DNA of 64,000 nucleotides from Sepiola atlantica (Eukaryota > Mollusca > Cephalopoda > Sepiida > Sepiolidae), in NCBI GenBank assembly GCA_963556195.1, contig CAUVYP010000587.1, positions 1,116,001-1,180,000 of the forward strand, read 5' to 3'. Position 1 is the first letter of the stretch. Every line of letters starts with the position of its first letter. Under the pieces are notes generated by a model. That model made no database searches, was not told the DNA's origin, and was given only the letters and a program-made list of their open reading frames with translations. Positions 43,128 through 54,118 of this stretch are shown here, piece by piece. The translations under genes were made by a program, and so were the position numbers.

Positions 43128-43660
43128 GTCTTTCATTCTTTCTTTCTTTCTTTCTCTCTATCTCTATTTCTCTCTCTCTTTCTCTTTCTCTCTCTTTCTT
43201 TCTTTCTTTCTTTCTCTCTCTCTCTTTCTCTTTCTCTCTCTTTCTCTCTCTCTCTCATGTGCTATCTTTTTTTCTTTGATTTTTACTTTTTTTTAAATTT
43301 TCAATTTTATTGCTTTTCGAAATTGACGGGATTTAAAAAACAAATACAATTCAATTTGTAAATTTTGCTTTTGACAAATTTCTGATTGGAATTCAAGTTG
43401 AAACTCAAACGTTTCTAATTCTTTGTTTCTCTCTCTTTTCTACTCTCATTCTCTCTATATATATTTCTCATATATCTCTGATTCTCTCTTTTTCTCTTTC
43501 ATTCACTATTTCATTCGTTCTCTCTCATGCTCTGCCTCTCTCTCTCTCTCTCTCTGATTCTCTTTCTTTCTCTCTATCATTCTATCTCTCATTCTCTGTC
43601 TTTCTTTCTACCACTCCTCGTTTCCCCCCCTCTCTCTGTCTTTCCTGCTTTGATTTTTAA
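43128..43660. repeat. CT-rich low-complexity tract
   Basis: Runs of CTTT and CTCT at 43,135-43,255 and 43,420-43,650, separated by AT-rich DNA. The phrase TCTGATTGGAATTCAAGTT occurs on both sides (~43,098 with CGG variant and ~43,380), hinting at a ~285-bp duplication. Confidence 0.8.
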
Positions 43661-43678
43661 TTTTTGTTTTTAATTATT

Positions 43679-43800
43679 GGGGATGTGCAGATATCGACAC
43701 TTTACTGGAGGTACTGAATTAAATAGGGATGTGCAGATATAAACAATTGCGGAAAGTTATGAAAATGTTGGGGATGTGCAGATATCGACAATTACGGGGA
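43679..43800. repeat. ~48-57 bp repeat, three copies
   Basis: GGGGATGTGCAGATATCGAC starts at ~43,680, ~43,728 (AGGGATGTGCAGATATAAAC) and ~43,770. Non-coding. Confidence 0.8.
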
Positions 43801-43804
43801 GTTA

Positions 43805-44640
43805 CACTCAAAATTACATAGTATTCGAAGCCCAAATAAGATCCCCTCGACACAGCTATACACTGGCTTACACGAGAAATGGTGCACCTTCTCCAAGTAA
43901 TGTTACCTCAAGTAACATCATTTGGCTGGATACTCCACCAGACTAGATGTATTCTTGTCCTGGAATCCGGCAAGACCAATAGACCACAAAAAAGATATAC
44001 TATAACATAGTTCATGGGTCAATGGGGTAGAGGAAACATTAATATTATTTACTATTTCTACGTTTGACAAGTAAAGGAGAGCATTAATGGAATATTCGAA
44101 TCTCTATGTATCTCATACAGAGATCAAGTGTTAGCCACAGGAAGGTCCCCTTGATTTGTAAGAACTTCGACTGAAGTAAAATGAAACAAAAGAGAGTTTG
44201 AATTACCTACACGAAAGTTTGAATTACCTAATATACACCATCCTTGAATGTCTTCGGTCTTACTGTACAATGTCAATGGAGAACCTGATATTAGGATACA
44301 TCCCCCTAAAAATAACCTACTTTTTGAAGCCCAAATAAGATGCCCTCGACACGGCTATACACTGGTTCATGCGAGAAATGGTGCACCTCCTAATGATGTT
44401 ACCTCAAGTAACAGCACTTAGCTGGCTACTCCACTAGACTAGATGAATTGTTGTCCTGGAATCCGGTAAGACCAATAGACCAAAAAAAAAAATACTATAA
44501 TATATTAAAATGGTCCAGAAAGAAGAGAAATTTAAGGAATATTTGAACATATATGTATCTCGTATGGAAATCAAGTGTTAGGCCGCGGAAGGGGACCCTT
44601 TCTTTCTGAGAACGTCGACTGAAGTAAAATTGAAATTATA
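43805..44640. repeat. ~505-bp repeat, copies A and B
   Basis: Landmarks GAAGCCCAAATAAGATCCCC, GCTATACACTGGCTTACACG, AATGGTGCACCT, GTTACCTCAAGTAACA, CTTGTCCTGGAATCCGGCAA, GACCAATAGACC occur at 43,828 onward and again at 44,330 onward (period ~502-505). A third copy starts at 46,085. Each has GTTACCTCAAGTAAC, a 15-bp imperfect palindrome. No coding seen. Confidence 0.9.
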
Positions 44641-44658
44641 TATATATATATATATATA

Positions 44659-44932
44659 ACGTAAAATATAATAACACGAAATTACATGATTGTCGATGCA
44701 ATAATTTATTTCAACCTTGCGGTTTTATTCAAGCATCAAATTAGACAATTACATTTTTGAGACTGACAGAAAACGGAATTCACCCTCGACAATTCAAATA
44801 CAACCATTCTTTCTTTCTTATTTAGTAATAATATTTAGTAATAATATTTTTTAATGAATACTTAAAGACAAAACACATTTATCCCCGATGTCTTAAAAAA
44901 TATCAATTCAAGGTAGTAGGTATGGGTGTGCA

Positions 44933-45006
<74 letters not shown>

Positions 45007-45827
45007 CTTAGGGATGTATGCATATATAATTGTACTTTAAGATATGCGTTTATTCTGATTATTTACTTAAAATAAGATAATAAATTTTTCGACTGATAAT
45101 ATACCAATCATTAAATTAAGTATAGTGTCTAATATTATCACTAGATCTTATTAGATTGGAATTAGGCTATAATTATAGGCTTCCATAGATTATAAAACTA
45201 ATGTAAGATGAATTTTTGTAAAACTCAGAGTATTAAAATATTATATTTGAAATATAATCTTAAATAACTTTTAGTTTTCATATAGATCTTATCACTCGGA
45301 TCTAGACAGAATGAAAGCATGACAAGTGTCAATCGGTCGATGACACGCTAACGTGTGATTGTGTCTTCTCCCTCTTCCTAGTTTCGGGCCGAAAACAGAA
45401 TTTCGACAGAATTTTAGCTAGCCAAAAATTGTGTGGCGTGTGTGTGTGATGTTAAGAATAGGTATATGTGTGCGTGTGTATGGAGGCGTATGAACGTTCA
45501 ATGTCACCAAGTCGTAAATGTAGAAAGAATATGTGCGTTTAACACAGACGTTATTATTTTAATAAAAACAAACAAAAAAAACAATAAGATCCCTTTCGAT
45601 TGCCTTAGTTAAATATAAGATGTTAATTCCTACTCGCTCTGTAATAGGTGTTCGGATTGGTTGCGACCACCACTCTCTCTGGTTGTATTTGAATTGTCGA
45701 GGGTGAATTCAGTTTTCTGTCAGTCTCAAAAATGTAATTGTCTAATTTGATGCTTGAATAAAACCGCAAGGTTGAAATAAATTATTGCATCGACAATCAT
45801 GTAATTTCGTGTTATTATATTTTACGT
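44659..45827. mobile_element. 1169-bp TIR element, ~150-bp inverted ends, TA target
   Basis: Left arm 44,659-44,806 (ACGTAAAATATAATAACACG, TGATTGTCGATGCAATAATT, TTGAGACTGACAGAAAACGG) is repeated in reverse at ~45,680-45,827 with very few differences. TA flanks both ends (44,657-44,658 and 45,828-45,829), as in Tc1/mariner-type or other TA-targeting elements. The interior (~870 bp) has a (TA)n run (~44,936-44,997) and no transposase, so it is non-autonomous. It separates copy B from copy C of the 505-bp repeat. Confidence 0.9.
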
Positions 45828-45896
45828 TATTCTTGCTCTGTTTACCACATTGAGCTCTCTTACCCGGATTTCTTCCTGGAATTATTCCATTATAAC

Positions 45897-45897
<1 letters not shown>

Positions 45898-45968
<71 letters not shown>
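45898..45968. repeat. (TA)n array
   Basis: About 35 TA units between the TIR element's flank and copy C of the 505-bp repeat. Confidence 0.95.
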
Positions 45969-45969
<1 letters not shown>

Positions 45970-45971
<2 letters not shown>

Positions 45972-46460
45972 GAGAGTTTGAATTACCTACTTCGAGTGTC
46001 TTCGGTCTTTTTGTACAAGGGTTATCCGGATAACCTGGCATTAGGATACTTTCTGACCAAATATTCCAAATAACATAGTATTCGAAGCCTAAATAAGATC
46101 CCCTCAACACGGCTATACACTGGCTCATACGGGAAATGGTGCACCTTCTCCTAGTGATGTTACCTCAAGTAACAGCACTCAGCTGGATACTTCAGCAAAC
46201 CAAGATGAATTCTTGTCCTGGAATCCGCCAAGACCAATAGACCACAAGAAAAACATGCTACAACATAGTTAAATTGTCAATTGGGAAGAGGAAAATTAAA
46301 ATTCTTACTTCTTCATTAACTTAACGTTTTAGAGGTAAAGAAGAACTTCAATTGAACACTCGTATATATGTGTATCTCATATAGAGATGAAGCGTTAGCA
46401 CCAGGAAGGCCCCTTGATTTCTGAGATCTAAGTTAAGTGAAATGAAAACGAAAGATATAT
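45970..46460. repeat. ~505-bp repeat, copy C
   Basis: Matches copies A and B with the same landmark order (AGTTTGAATTACCTA, TGTCTTCGGTCTT, GAAGCCTAAATAAGATCCCC, CTTGTCCTGGAATCCGCCAA, GACCAATAGACC). More similar to copy A than to B in its middle part by eye. Confidence 0.88.
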
Positions 46461-46659
46461 GTATATCCTAAAATCTTAAATCTTGGCATTATTATATAAA
46501 TTAAACATACAATTCTCAGATTATTATTATCTTTAAAATTAATAATTCAATTTCTAAAAATAAAATCTATGAAAAAAGGAAAAATAAATTTTGTCAAGGA
46601 AGAATAAATAGGATATTTTTTTAAATCTTGACATTAAGAAAAATATCCTATTTATTCCT
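46461..46659. other. AT-rich spacer with inverted pair
   Basis: AATAAATAGGATATTTTTT (~46,604) is matched by AAAAATATCCTATTTATT (~46,638), an 18-bp hairpin around TAAATCTTGACATTAAG. No gene. Confidence 0.6.
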
Positions 46660-46840
46660 GTTATGAAGCGTCTCCACGAGTAATTCGGGTTTGGTCATTT
46701 TCCATCAATCTTTCAAATCCTCAAATGAGGTTCCTCATCTCTCTACTGACAATAATTCCATCTCATTAACCTTTATCCTCGAATGACCTTCGGCCTTGAT
46801 AAACGATGATTCTTTTAGTAAAAAAATATTCACAAAAAAA
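46660..46840 (+). mobile_element. LINE 3' tail fragment
   Basis: CATTAACCTTTATCCTCGAA TGACCTTCGGCCTTGATAA matches the tail of the LINE fragment ending near 38,900 (CATTAACCCTTGTCCTTGAG TGGCCTTTGG). Only the 3' non-coding end is present. Confidence 0.6.
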
Positions 46841-46867
46841 CGAGTTAGTCGAAATAAAATGTCGATA

Positions 46868-47045
46868 TGTTTTTCACAACCTTTGAGCTGGGATCGGAGT
46901 GTTGTACCTGTTCTATTCTCGTCGGTGATGAAAAGATCCTTCTTGACTGCGGCAACTTTTATTTTTTCTCAACCCAGAGTACCCCGATAAAAATGACAAG
47001 TGCGAGTGAAACGGGACCGTTGCATGTCAATCCCCCCAAGGTAAT
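46868..47045 (+). mobile_element. U2-headed SINE, second type, diverged copy
   Basis: The head reads TTTGAGCTGGGATCGGAGTG TTGTACCTGTTCTATTCTCG, aligning with U2 nt ~15-50 with about seven differences. The core GATCCTTCTTGACTGCGGCA ACTTTTATTTTTTCTCAAC matches the 35.9 kb copy. The tail diverges (CCCCCCAAGGTAATTATTTG). Opposite strand to the 35.9 kb copy. Confidence 0.68.
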
Positions 47046-47317
47046 TATTTGATGTATAACACGTTTTAATACATTTTTCAGCATGAAAAACTCCCACACA
47101 ATTGATTGGCATAATTTTTAAAAAGTTGGTTACATTTCTGATTGAGAAGTGGTTAATCACTTAAGTTAAATTTATATGCCAAATTCATCCCCGACTGTAA
47201 TTTTTTAATTTTATTTATTTTCACTGCCGATTTTTGTTAGTCTGTTAACGTGTAATTTGCCAAAAGAAGAAGAATCGCTTTTTTTTCTTTTTTGGTGAAC
47301 TAGCATTATGTGTCATT
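47046..47317. other. Spacer, no gene
   Basis: AT-rich; nothing recognised. Confidence 0.5.
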
Positions 47318-47790
47318 GTAAATCGGATAGCCTCATTAAAACAACTGAAATCGGATAGCCTCATTAAAACAACTGAAATCGGATAGCCTCATTAAAACAA
47401 CTGAAATCGGATAGCCTCATTAAAACAACTGAAATCGGATAGCCTCATTAAAACAACTGAAATCGGATAGCCTCATTAAAACAACTGAAATCGGATAGCC
47501 TCATTAAAACAACTGAAATCGGATAGCCTCATTAAAACAACTGAAATCGTATAGCCTCATTAAAACAACTGAAATCGTATAGCCTCATTAAAACAACTGA
47601 AATCGGATAGCCTCATTAAAACAACTGAAATCGGATAGCCTCAGTAAAACAACTGAAAACGGATAGCTTCATTAAAACAACTGAAATCGGATAGCCTCAG
47701 TAAAACAACTGAAATCGTATAGCCTCATTAAAACAACTGAAAACGGATAGCCTCATTAAAACAAGTGAAAACGGATAGTTTAATTAAAAC
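47318..47790. repeat. 28-bp minisatellite, about 17 copies
   Basis: Unit AAATCGGATAGCCTCATTAA AACAACTG. Copies at the left are identical; those at the right carry increasing changes (ATCGTATAG, CTCAGTAAAA, AACGGATAGCTTC), grading into the next array. Confidence 0.97.
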
Positions 47791-48392
47791 AAGTGTAAAA
47801 TGCAAAGAAAACGTGAAAATCGGGTAGCTTCATTAAAACAAGCGACAGTAAGAAAAAAAACGCGAAAATCAGAGTTCCTCATTAAAACAAGTGAAAATAA
47901 GAAAAAAACATGAAAATCGGATTGTCTCATTAAAACAAGTGAAAATAAAAAAAAAACATGAAAATCGGATTGTCTCATTAAAACAAGTGAAAATAAGAAA
48001 AACAACGCGAAGATCGGAATGTCTCATTAAAACAAGTGAAAATAAGAAAAAAAACATGAAAATCGGATTGTCTCATTAAAAACAAGTGAAAATAAAAAAA
48101 AACTCGAACATCGGATTGTCTCGTTAAAACAAGTGAAAATAAGAAAAAAACAACGCGAAGATCGGATTGTCTCATTAAAACAAGTGAAAATTAAAAAAAA
48201 ACTCGAACATCGGAATGTCTCATTAAAACAAGTGAAAATAAGAAAAAAAACTGAAAATCGGAATGTCTCATTAAAACAAGTGAAAATAAGAAAAGAACCT
48301 GAAAATCGGATTGTCTCATTAAAACAAGTGAAAATAAGAAAAACAACGTGAAAATCAGATTGTCTCATTAAAACAAGTGAAAATAAAAAAGA
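47791..48392. repeat. ~47-bp minisatellite derived from the 28-bp unit
   Basis: About 13 copies of a unit like GAAAATCGGATTGTCTCATT AAAACAAGT plus GAAAATAAGAAAAAAACAT. It is the 28-bp unit with an A-rich ~19-bp addition. Units vary by A-run length. The many 60-110 residue open frames on both strands here are artefacts. Confidence 0.95.
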
Positions 48393-48775
48393 AGAGAATA
48401 ATATTTTGTATTACAATACAGTATAAAATGAAACGATTCAATTTGTTTCATAGAAAATCATAGAAATTATACGAACCTTTCGCTGTGAGAATTCTTCAAA
48501 TTGAAGGGCGTCTTCTATTTGTGGAGTGGAGAATTTCGTCTCAAATATTTTCTGACGAATGACGAAAACACAAATGAATATCATTTATATACATTCCTAT
48601 GTGAATTTGCCACGCCTATCTTCGAATGGAAAACAAGCAAAACCGGTTTTGAAAAGAAATACAATCATATCAGCATATTCCCTTATATGGCAAGGGAATT
48701 AGATAATAAGGTTTTTATTATGATAAACAATTGAATACGACATTTTCTGTATATCTGTATGTCTATCTATCTGTC
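48393..48775. other. Spacer with an unrecognised 77-residue open frame
   Basis: The plus frame 48,501-48,734 (MKGVFYLWSGEFRLKYFLTN...) is not low-complexity but has no domain I know and no neighbouring exon signal; chance is as likely. Confidence 0.3.
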
Positions 48776-48794
48776 TGTCTATCTATCTATTTAT

Positions 48795-48869
<75 letters not shown>

Positions 48870-48886
48870 CGTGTGTGCGTGTCTGG

Positions 48887-48918
<32 letters not shown>

Positions 48919-48991
48919 CTGACTGTCTATCAACCAATCTATCTATATATCTGTATATCAAACTATATATCTATCTATCAATATATATCTC

Positions 48992-49081
<90 letters not shown>

Positions 49082-49100
49082 TATATATATATGTATGGTA
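48776..49100. repeat. Complex (TA)n, (TG)n, (CT)n, (CA)n microsatellite
   Basis: Tracts in order: TCTA/TCTG, TA (48,797-48,846), TG (48,847-48,868), CT (48,887-48,904), TCTA, CA (49,000-49,024), TA (49,025-49,076). All predicted frames here are artefacts. Confidence 0.95.
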
Positions 49101-49245
49101 AGTCAAGGAAAATTGAAAATTATTTTTTTTGCTCTATCCAGTATATTGAGCTTTCCTTTTTTTCACAATAGGTCCAACTCTCTAAAAGTTTACCTTTTAG
49201 TTATAATCTACATATATATATGTATATATATAAATATGTGTGTGT

Positions 49246-49292
49246 ATCTGGCTGTCTATCTATCTATCTTTTCTGTTTTGTTCACAGCTCTA

Positions 49293-49390
<98 letters not shown>

Positions 49391-49437
49391 TAGAGCTGTG
49401 AACAAAACAGAAAAGATAGATAGATAGACAGCCAGAT
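49246..49437. repeat. Perfect 192-bp palindrome
   Basis: Arms of 96 bp meet in a (TA)n run centred at 49,341/49,342. Reading outward, (CT)12 mirrors (GA)12, TCACAGCTCTATCTCTTT mirrors its complement, and ATCTGGCTGTCTATC mirrors GATAGACAGCCAGAT. Non-repeat sequence in the arms (TTTCTGTTTTGTTCACAGCT) shows that this is a true inverted duplication, not only microsatellite symmetry. Confidence 0.95.
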
Positions 49438-49459
49438 ATATATATACATATCTGTATCC

Positions 49460-49461
49460 TG

Positions 49462-49509
<48 letters not shown>

Positions 49510-49510
49510 G
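49460..49510. repeat. (TCTA)n microsatellite
   Basis: About 12 uninterrupted TCTA/TATC units adjacent to the palindrome. Confidence 0.95.
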
Positions 49511-49809
49511 CCATCATTTTGGTCTATTAATATTTCTGTCGAGGTAAACCCCCCAAAAAGAACACACTTTATACATAGTAATGGCTTTTTACATAGAGTG
49601 TTATAACAATAATAAATAAAAATAAATTTCCTCAACGGTGTTATAAGTGGATACAAATTCAAATGTCTATTCAAATTTATAACACCATTCAGGAATATAT
49701 GAAAACATTTTCGAAAATGGATAAAACATGAAACTACAGTAAAAGGTTAATATAATCAAACTGTATTATATATGTTGTACATAGATGTAATAACGAAATA
49801 TTTATTATT

Positions 49810-50110
49810 ATTTACTCACTAGGAGTTATCACACTGGTCATCGTCAGTGATCGCCCACTGCCAACAACCTGTGGTATTCCCTGGAGTCTGAGTGACAACA
49901 AGTCTCCTCAGACTTCCAGTATGCTCCACCTCTTTTCGTTCATCACCGCTGATGACCTTGCGGTATCGCAACAGCCATCTACCACTGATTTCCCGCTGAT
50001 TAGGGCCATTGGTCCCCTCTGGGGCCCGAGTGGCAACAAGCCTCCCCAAGGTCCCAGAGCTGTCCGCGCTCTTCCAGTGGAGGTCTGGTTTACGCTTTCC
50101 CTCCTCGACC
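49810..50110. repeat. ~450-bp repeat, copy 1
   Basis: Matches 50,268-50,575 in order: GTGGTATTCCCTGGAGTCTG AGTGACAA, CTCCACCTCTTTTCG, GCGGTATCGCAACAGCC, AAGCCTCCCCAAG, TTCCAGTGGAGGT, CTCCTCGACCCTCT. Minus-strand frames are open for ~90-120 residues in places but shift; no known domain. Confidence 0.85.
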
Positions 50111-50133
50111 CTCTGTCCATAATTTTCGTGGTG

Positions 50134-50136
<3 letters not shown>

Positions 50137-50215
<79 letters not shown>

Positions 50216-50250
50216 TATTACCATTATTATTATCATCATTTTTTAAATTA
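50137..50250. repeat. (ATT)n microsatellite
   Basis: About 20 ATT units grading into ATC/ATT. The minus-strand poly-Asn frame is an artefact. It lies between the two copies of the ~450-bp repeat. Confidence 0.95.
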
Positions 50251-50267
50251 TTATTGTTATCATTATT

Positions 50268-50615
50268 ATTTGTACTCATTGGGAGTTCTCGCACAGATAA
50301 TCGTCAGTGATTGCTCGCCGACAACAACCAGTGGTATTCCCTGGAGTCTGAGTGACAAGTCTCCCCAGATTTCCAGTATTCTCCACCTCTTTTCGATAAC
50401 GATGCGGTATCGCAACAGCCTCTTACCATTGATTTCTCGCTGGTAAATACAATTGGTCTTCTCTTGGATTTGGGTTGCAATAAGCCTCCCCAAGACCCCA
50501 GCATTCTCTGCACTTTTCCAGTGGAGGTTTGGTTTGTGCTGCCCCACCTCGGTCTTCTCATCCTCCTCGACCCTCTACAAATATTTTATCTGGTGTCAGC
50601 CTCGGCCGGCACCAG
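50268..50615. repeat. ~450-bp repeat, copy 2
   Basis: Second copy, ending CTCCTCGACCCTCTACAAAT, followed by the GC-rich phrase GTCAGCCTCGGCCGGCACCA, itself nearly palindromic (GCCGGC). Possibly a mobile element end; family unknown. Confidence 0.8.
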
Positions 50616-50993
50616 TTAACAAAATAAAAAATAATAAAAAATAAATAAATAAAAAATAAATGAATAAATAAGTAAATAAATAAAATATATATTTTTTTTA
50701 AATTACAAGTTTAAATTTTTTTTTAATTTTTAATTTTTTTTCCTTTTTTTTCGTTTCAATTCCTTAATTTTTTCCTTTTCTCTTTCCTTATTTAAAAGAA
50801 AAAATAATTTAATTCTTTTAAATTAAAATTTGTTTGGGGGTGAGTGGTGAGAGAGGGAAGGAACTCATAGTGTTTCTTGTAATTTCTGTTTCTTTGGTTC
50901 ATTTTTATGTAGTGATAGCTGAGGCCGATGTAATTTATTGGGGGGGGGGTAATTATGAAGTGCTGTTTCTTGCAGTTTCTGTTCCTATTATTA

Positions 50994-50998
50994 TTATT

Positions 50999-51069
<71 letters not shown>

Positions 51070-51110
51070 AACAATAATAATAACAATAATAATAATAATA
51101 ATATTTTAGT
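50994..51110. repeat. (ATG)n and (AAT)n microsatellite
   Basis: About 23 ATG units then AAT/AAC. Poly-Met and poly-His frames are artefacts. Confidence 0.95.
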
Positions 51111-52190
51111 GTACTGAGCACTATTAAAATAAATACTGGAAACTATTCACTCAAACTATATTTGTCTATATTATTTTTGTTTTGGATGGTGGGTGCACAC
51201 ACACACACACAAAAGAAAGATACATATGTAAGAAAGATATGAGAAAAAGACAAACCGACACAGAAAGATAACACTGGTCAACAAGTATTTCCTTAAATAG
51301 AAATTCCTGAGAACAGTGACAGCCTGGCCAAACCCATTTTTCCGTAAATAATAAGCGACTGTATTCGCCTAAATATTGGATGAAATGTTGTTTTGTCTCA
51401 AAATTAAATTATAATTTATTTGTTAAAACATACAAATTTTAAATTTTAGTCTGAACGATTTTACCTGCCACGGTCATATTCTTTCGGATGTTTTTTTAAT
51501 TATAATCCATAGACTTATTTGTCTGACATATTACTCTAATTCATAGAAACACACACAGTTTTCTCTATATATCTTTGAATATCTCTCACTCTCTGGTTTC
51601 GTCTCTCTTCCCGCTGTATATCTCTTAGTCTCTTTATCTCTCTTTCTCCATCTCTTATCCCTCTCTTTGTATGCCTTTATATATGTGTGCCTCGCTCGTC
51701 TCTACCCCCTTTCTTCCTCTGGCTGACTGACTGTCCCTTTCTTCCATACATTCCTTGTTTCATGTGATTCATCTAATATACAAGTTTTTCTTGTCGGATA
51801 TTCCATGTTGGACGAAGATATAAATGACAGACAGTAGACGTGCTGTTGGTCAAAAAATGCTGTTTACAAGCCCGCCATCTTTGATTTCGCTACCTAGACC
51901 GCGTTCTGAAATGAGATCCCAGCCAAACTGTATCGCGAGATATGATCCTTTTTACAACTTGTATAGATGGAAATCGGGGTTTTTATCAATTCTGAGGATT
52001 CATATTGTATATAAAATTCAAACGTTGTAAAAATCTAACTTTTGATTTCATAACGACAGTAATGGAACGGCTGTAATATTGTAAATCAAAACCAATTTGC
52101 TTGATATGAGTCTTTTTAGCCTTGTCGGGCACAAAGCACAGACACCCACCAAAACACATCTTCGCCTCTGTAGTTGAGGCTAGCATTCAC
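51111..52190. other. Spacer, no gene recognised
   Basis: CT-rich patches (51,560-51,720). A 68-residue plus frame (51,824-52,030) has no recognisable feature. Confidence 0.45.
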
Positions 52191-53735
52191 CAATATCCAG
52201 GGAGTTAAAACCAACATAAACGACGTAGAAACCTTTCTCCTAACAAACACCACGGATATCCTAGCATTAAGTGAAACAAAACTTCAATCCTCAATCTCCT
52301 GTGACCATTTTGACGTGACTGATTAGCTCCCATTCTAACGAAAAGACTTTGATGAACACATGCACGGGCTAAGAGTTAATGTTCGGAACACAATCCCCAT
52401 GACTAGAGAACATAGGCTAGCATCAGATGACAAAGCCTACATGTGCTTTAGATTGACATTACAACACAGATTTAGTTACTTATATTTATTATACAGTTCT
52501 CTTTTGAGCCCGGACTGTACCCTGCTAACTCTGTCTCTGAACGCATGAATACATCACTCTCACTTGACTTGAATGCTTAAATACATGTGTTTGAAGATTT
52601 TATTGCACACCATCGTGATTGGTTGGGATTCTCTAGATTTACTGATACAGCTGGTAACTCTACGTATAATTTCCCCATAGCTCATTCTCTCTCATAGACT
52701 GTTACTTGCTAAACCCGCCTCCCTGATCGTCTGGACCAGCAAGCCTCACTTCTCGACCTCACTGCCCGAGGCTTGTGTTAAGAATGGGCATAGCCCGCTC
52801 GGGAAAACCGATCACATGGTAATGATTAATAAAAAAAATCTGCCCCAAATCTGATGAGCCGTTGTTCAAAACGACGAAATACTACGAGCAGGCTGATTTT
52901 AATTCCATCAGAGATCACATCAGCGTCACCCCATAGAGAGAAACCTTCTCACTCCTTGCTTTCAGTGCGAAAATGAGTTAATCGAATGGGTCAATGTAGG
53001 CATTGAAGCATATGTCCTGGTGCGAAAATTCTACAGCAAACACCACTCTCCTCAATAATTCACCTCGGAATGTGCAGCTGCTATTGCACTGAGGCAGCAA
53101 GCATTCTGACGATTCGACCGCGATAATTAAACTGCGAATAAACGTGAATTAATAGAGTCAAGAATTAATTGTAAAGTAGTGATAGGTTAAGCAAAGGTAT
53201 ACAGAGATAACCAAAAAACGCATTCAGTCACAGAAATTAGGTACTCGCAATTTCTGGAAAGTCTACAATAATGTGGTGAACAATGGACAAACAACAATTT
53301 CCCCGATATCAAAGCACAATGATGACGTTTCACGGCAACTGATAAGGCTGAACTACTTGCCCTGTGTTTCGGCTTAAACTTCACTTTGGACACAGCAAAC
53401 AACCCCGTCTCTAAATTCCAATTGTGGACCGAAGCCACACTTGAAAACCTCGTCACCACTCCATTTCAGGCCAGGGACATCGTTAGAAACCTTGACACCT
53501 CCAAAGCGTGTGGGCGTGATCTTATACCAGTAATAGTATAAAAGAAATGCTCTGCTGAACTGGCCCCTATCTTCTCGAAACTCTACAACAAATACCTATA
53601 ATGGAAGTATATTTAATATAATTAGATCCTTCCTGACAAACAAGACGCAAGTTGTCCTCGATGGCCATTCATCCAAGCAACATGACATAAATACTAGTGT
53701 ACCCCAGGGATCGATAGGTCAAATTATCATTGTAC
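52191..53735 (+). mobile_element. CR1/Jockey-like LINE, 5' half of ORF2, decayed
   Basis: Same family as the 6.5 kb element, on the plus strand. Pieces in order: TDILALSETKLQSS (endonuclease glutamate motif), DKAYMCFRLTLQH, IGWDSL, SLPEACVKNGHSPLGKTDH, VNVGIEAYVLVRKFYS, FTSECAAAIALRQQAF, ATDKAELLALCFGLN, LVTTPFQARDIVRNLDTSKA CG, then QVVLDG- and VPQGS-like remnants near 53,655-53,715 after a ~300-bp internal deletion. It contains many stops. It includes the endonuclease start missing at 9.1 kb. Confidence 0.87.
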
Positions 53736-54118
53736 AATGCATACCTAATAATGAATGCATAACTATTGGAGACTAAGGTAGAGGCATTAACCCTAATTGA
53801 CCCCACCAAAGAAAAGACTCAACAATAATAATGAGAAGTTAAGTATAAATAAAATTGATAAAATGAAATAGTCTATGCCCTGCTTGCTAAATTCAATACA
53901 ATTGATAGTAAAAACTCCACTAGCGGATAGTTATAATATCCTAAAAATGGAAGGGTATCACAAATCCACCCACTCTCCAGCCTCTAGAAAACCGATTTGC
54001 AATAATCCAAATGTAAATGAGAGTTATGCGAGAGTTAATATTTAGGGGCTAACAATTTCAGGTTTCATAAAGTTTTTATATAAAAATGATTCAAAGTCAA
54101 TTAAATCATTTAAAGAAA
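53736..54118. other. Spacer, no gene
   Basis: AT-rich sequence between the LINE fragment and the small Helitron. Nothing recognised. Confidence 0.5.

Noticed and set aside
47784..48368. Multiple 60-110-residue frames (FLIFTCFNET...)
   Set aside because: Translations of the ~47-bp minisatellite on both strands.
49908..50294. Poly-Asn protein
   Set aside because: Translation of an (ATT)n microsatellite.
50792..51121. Poly-His and poly-Met proteins
   Set aside because: Both are translations of the same (ATG)n tract on opposite strands.
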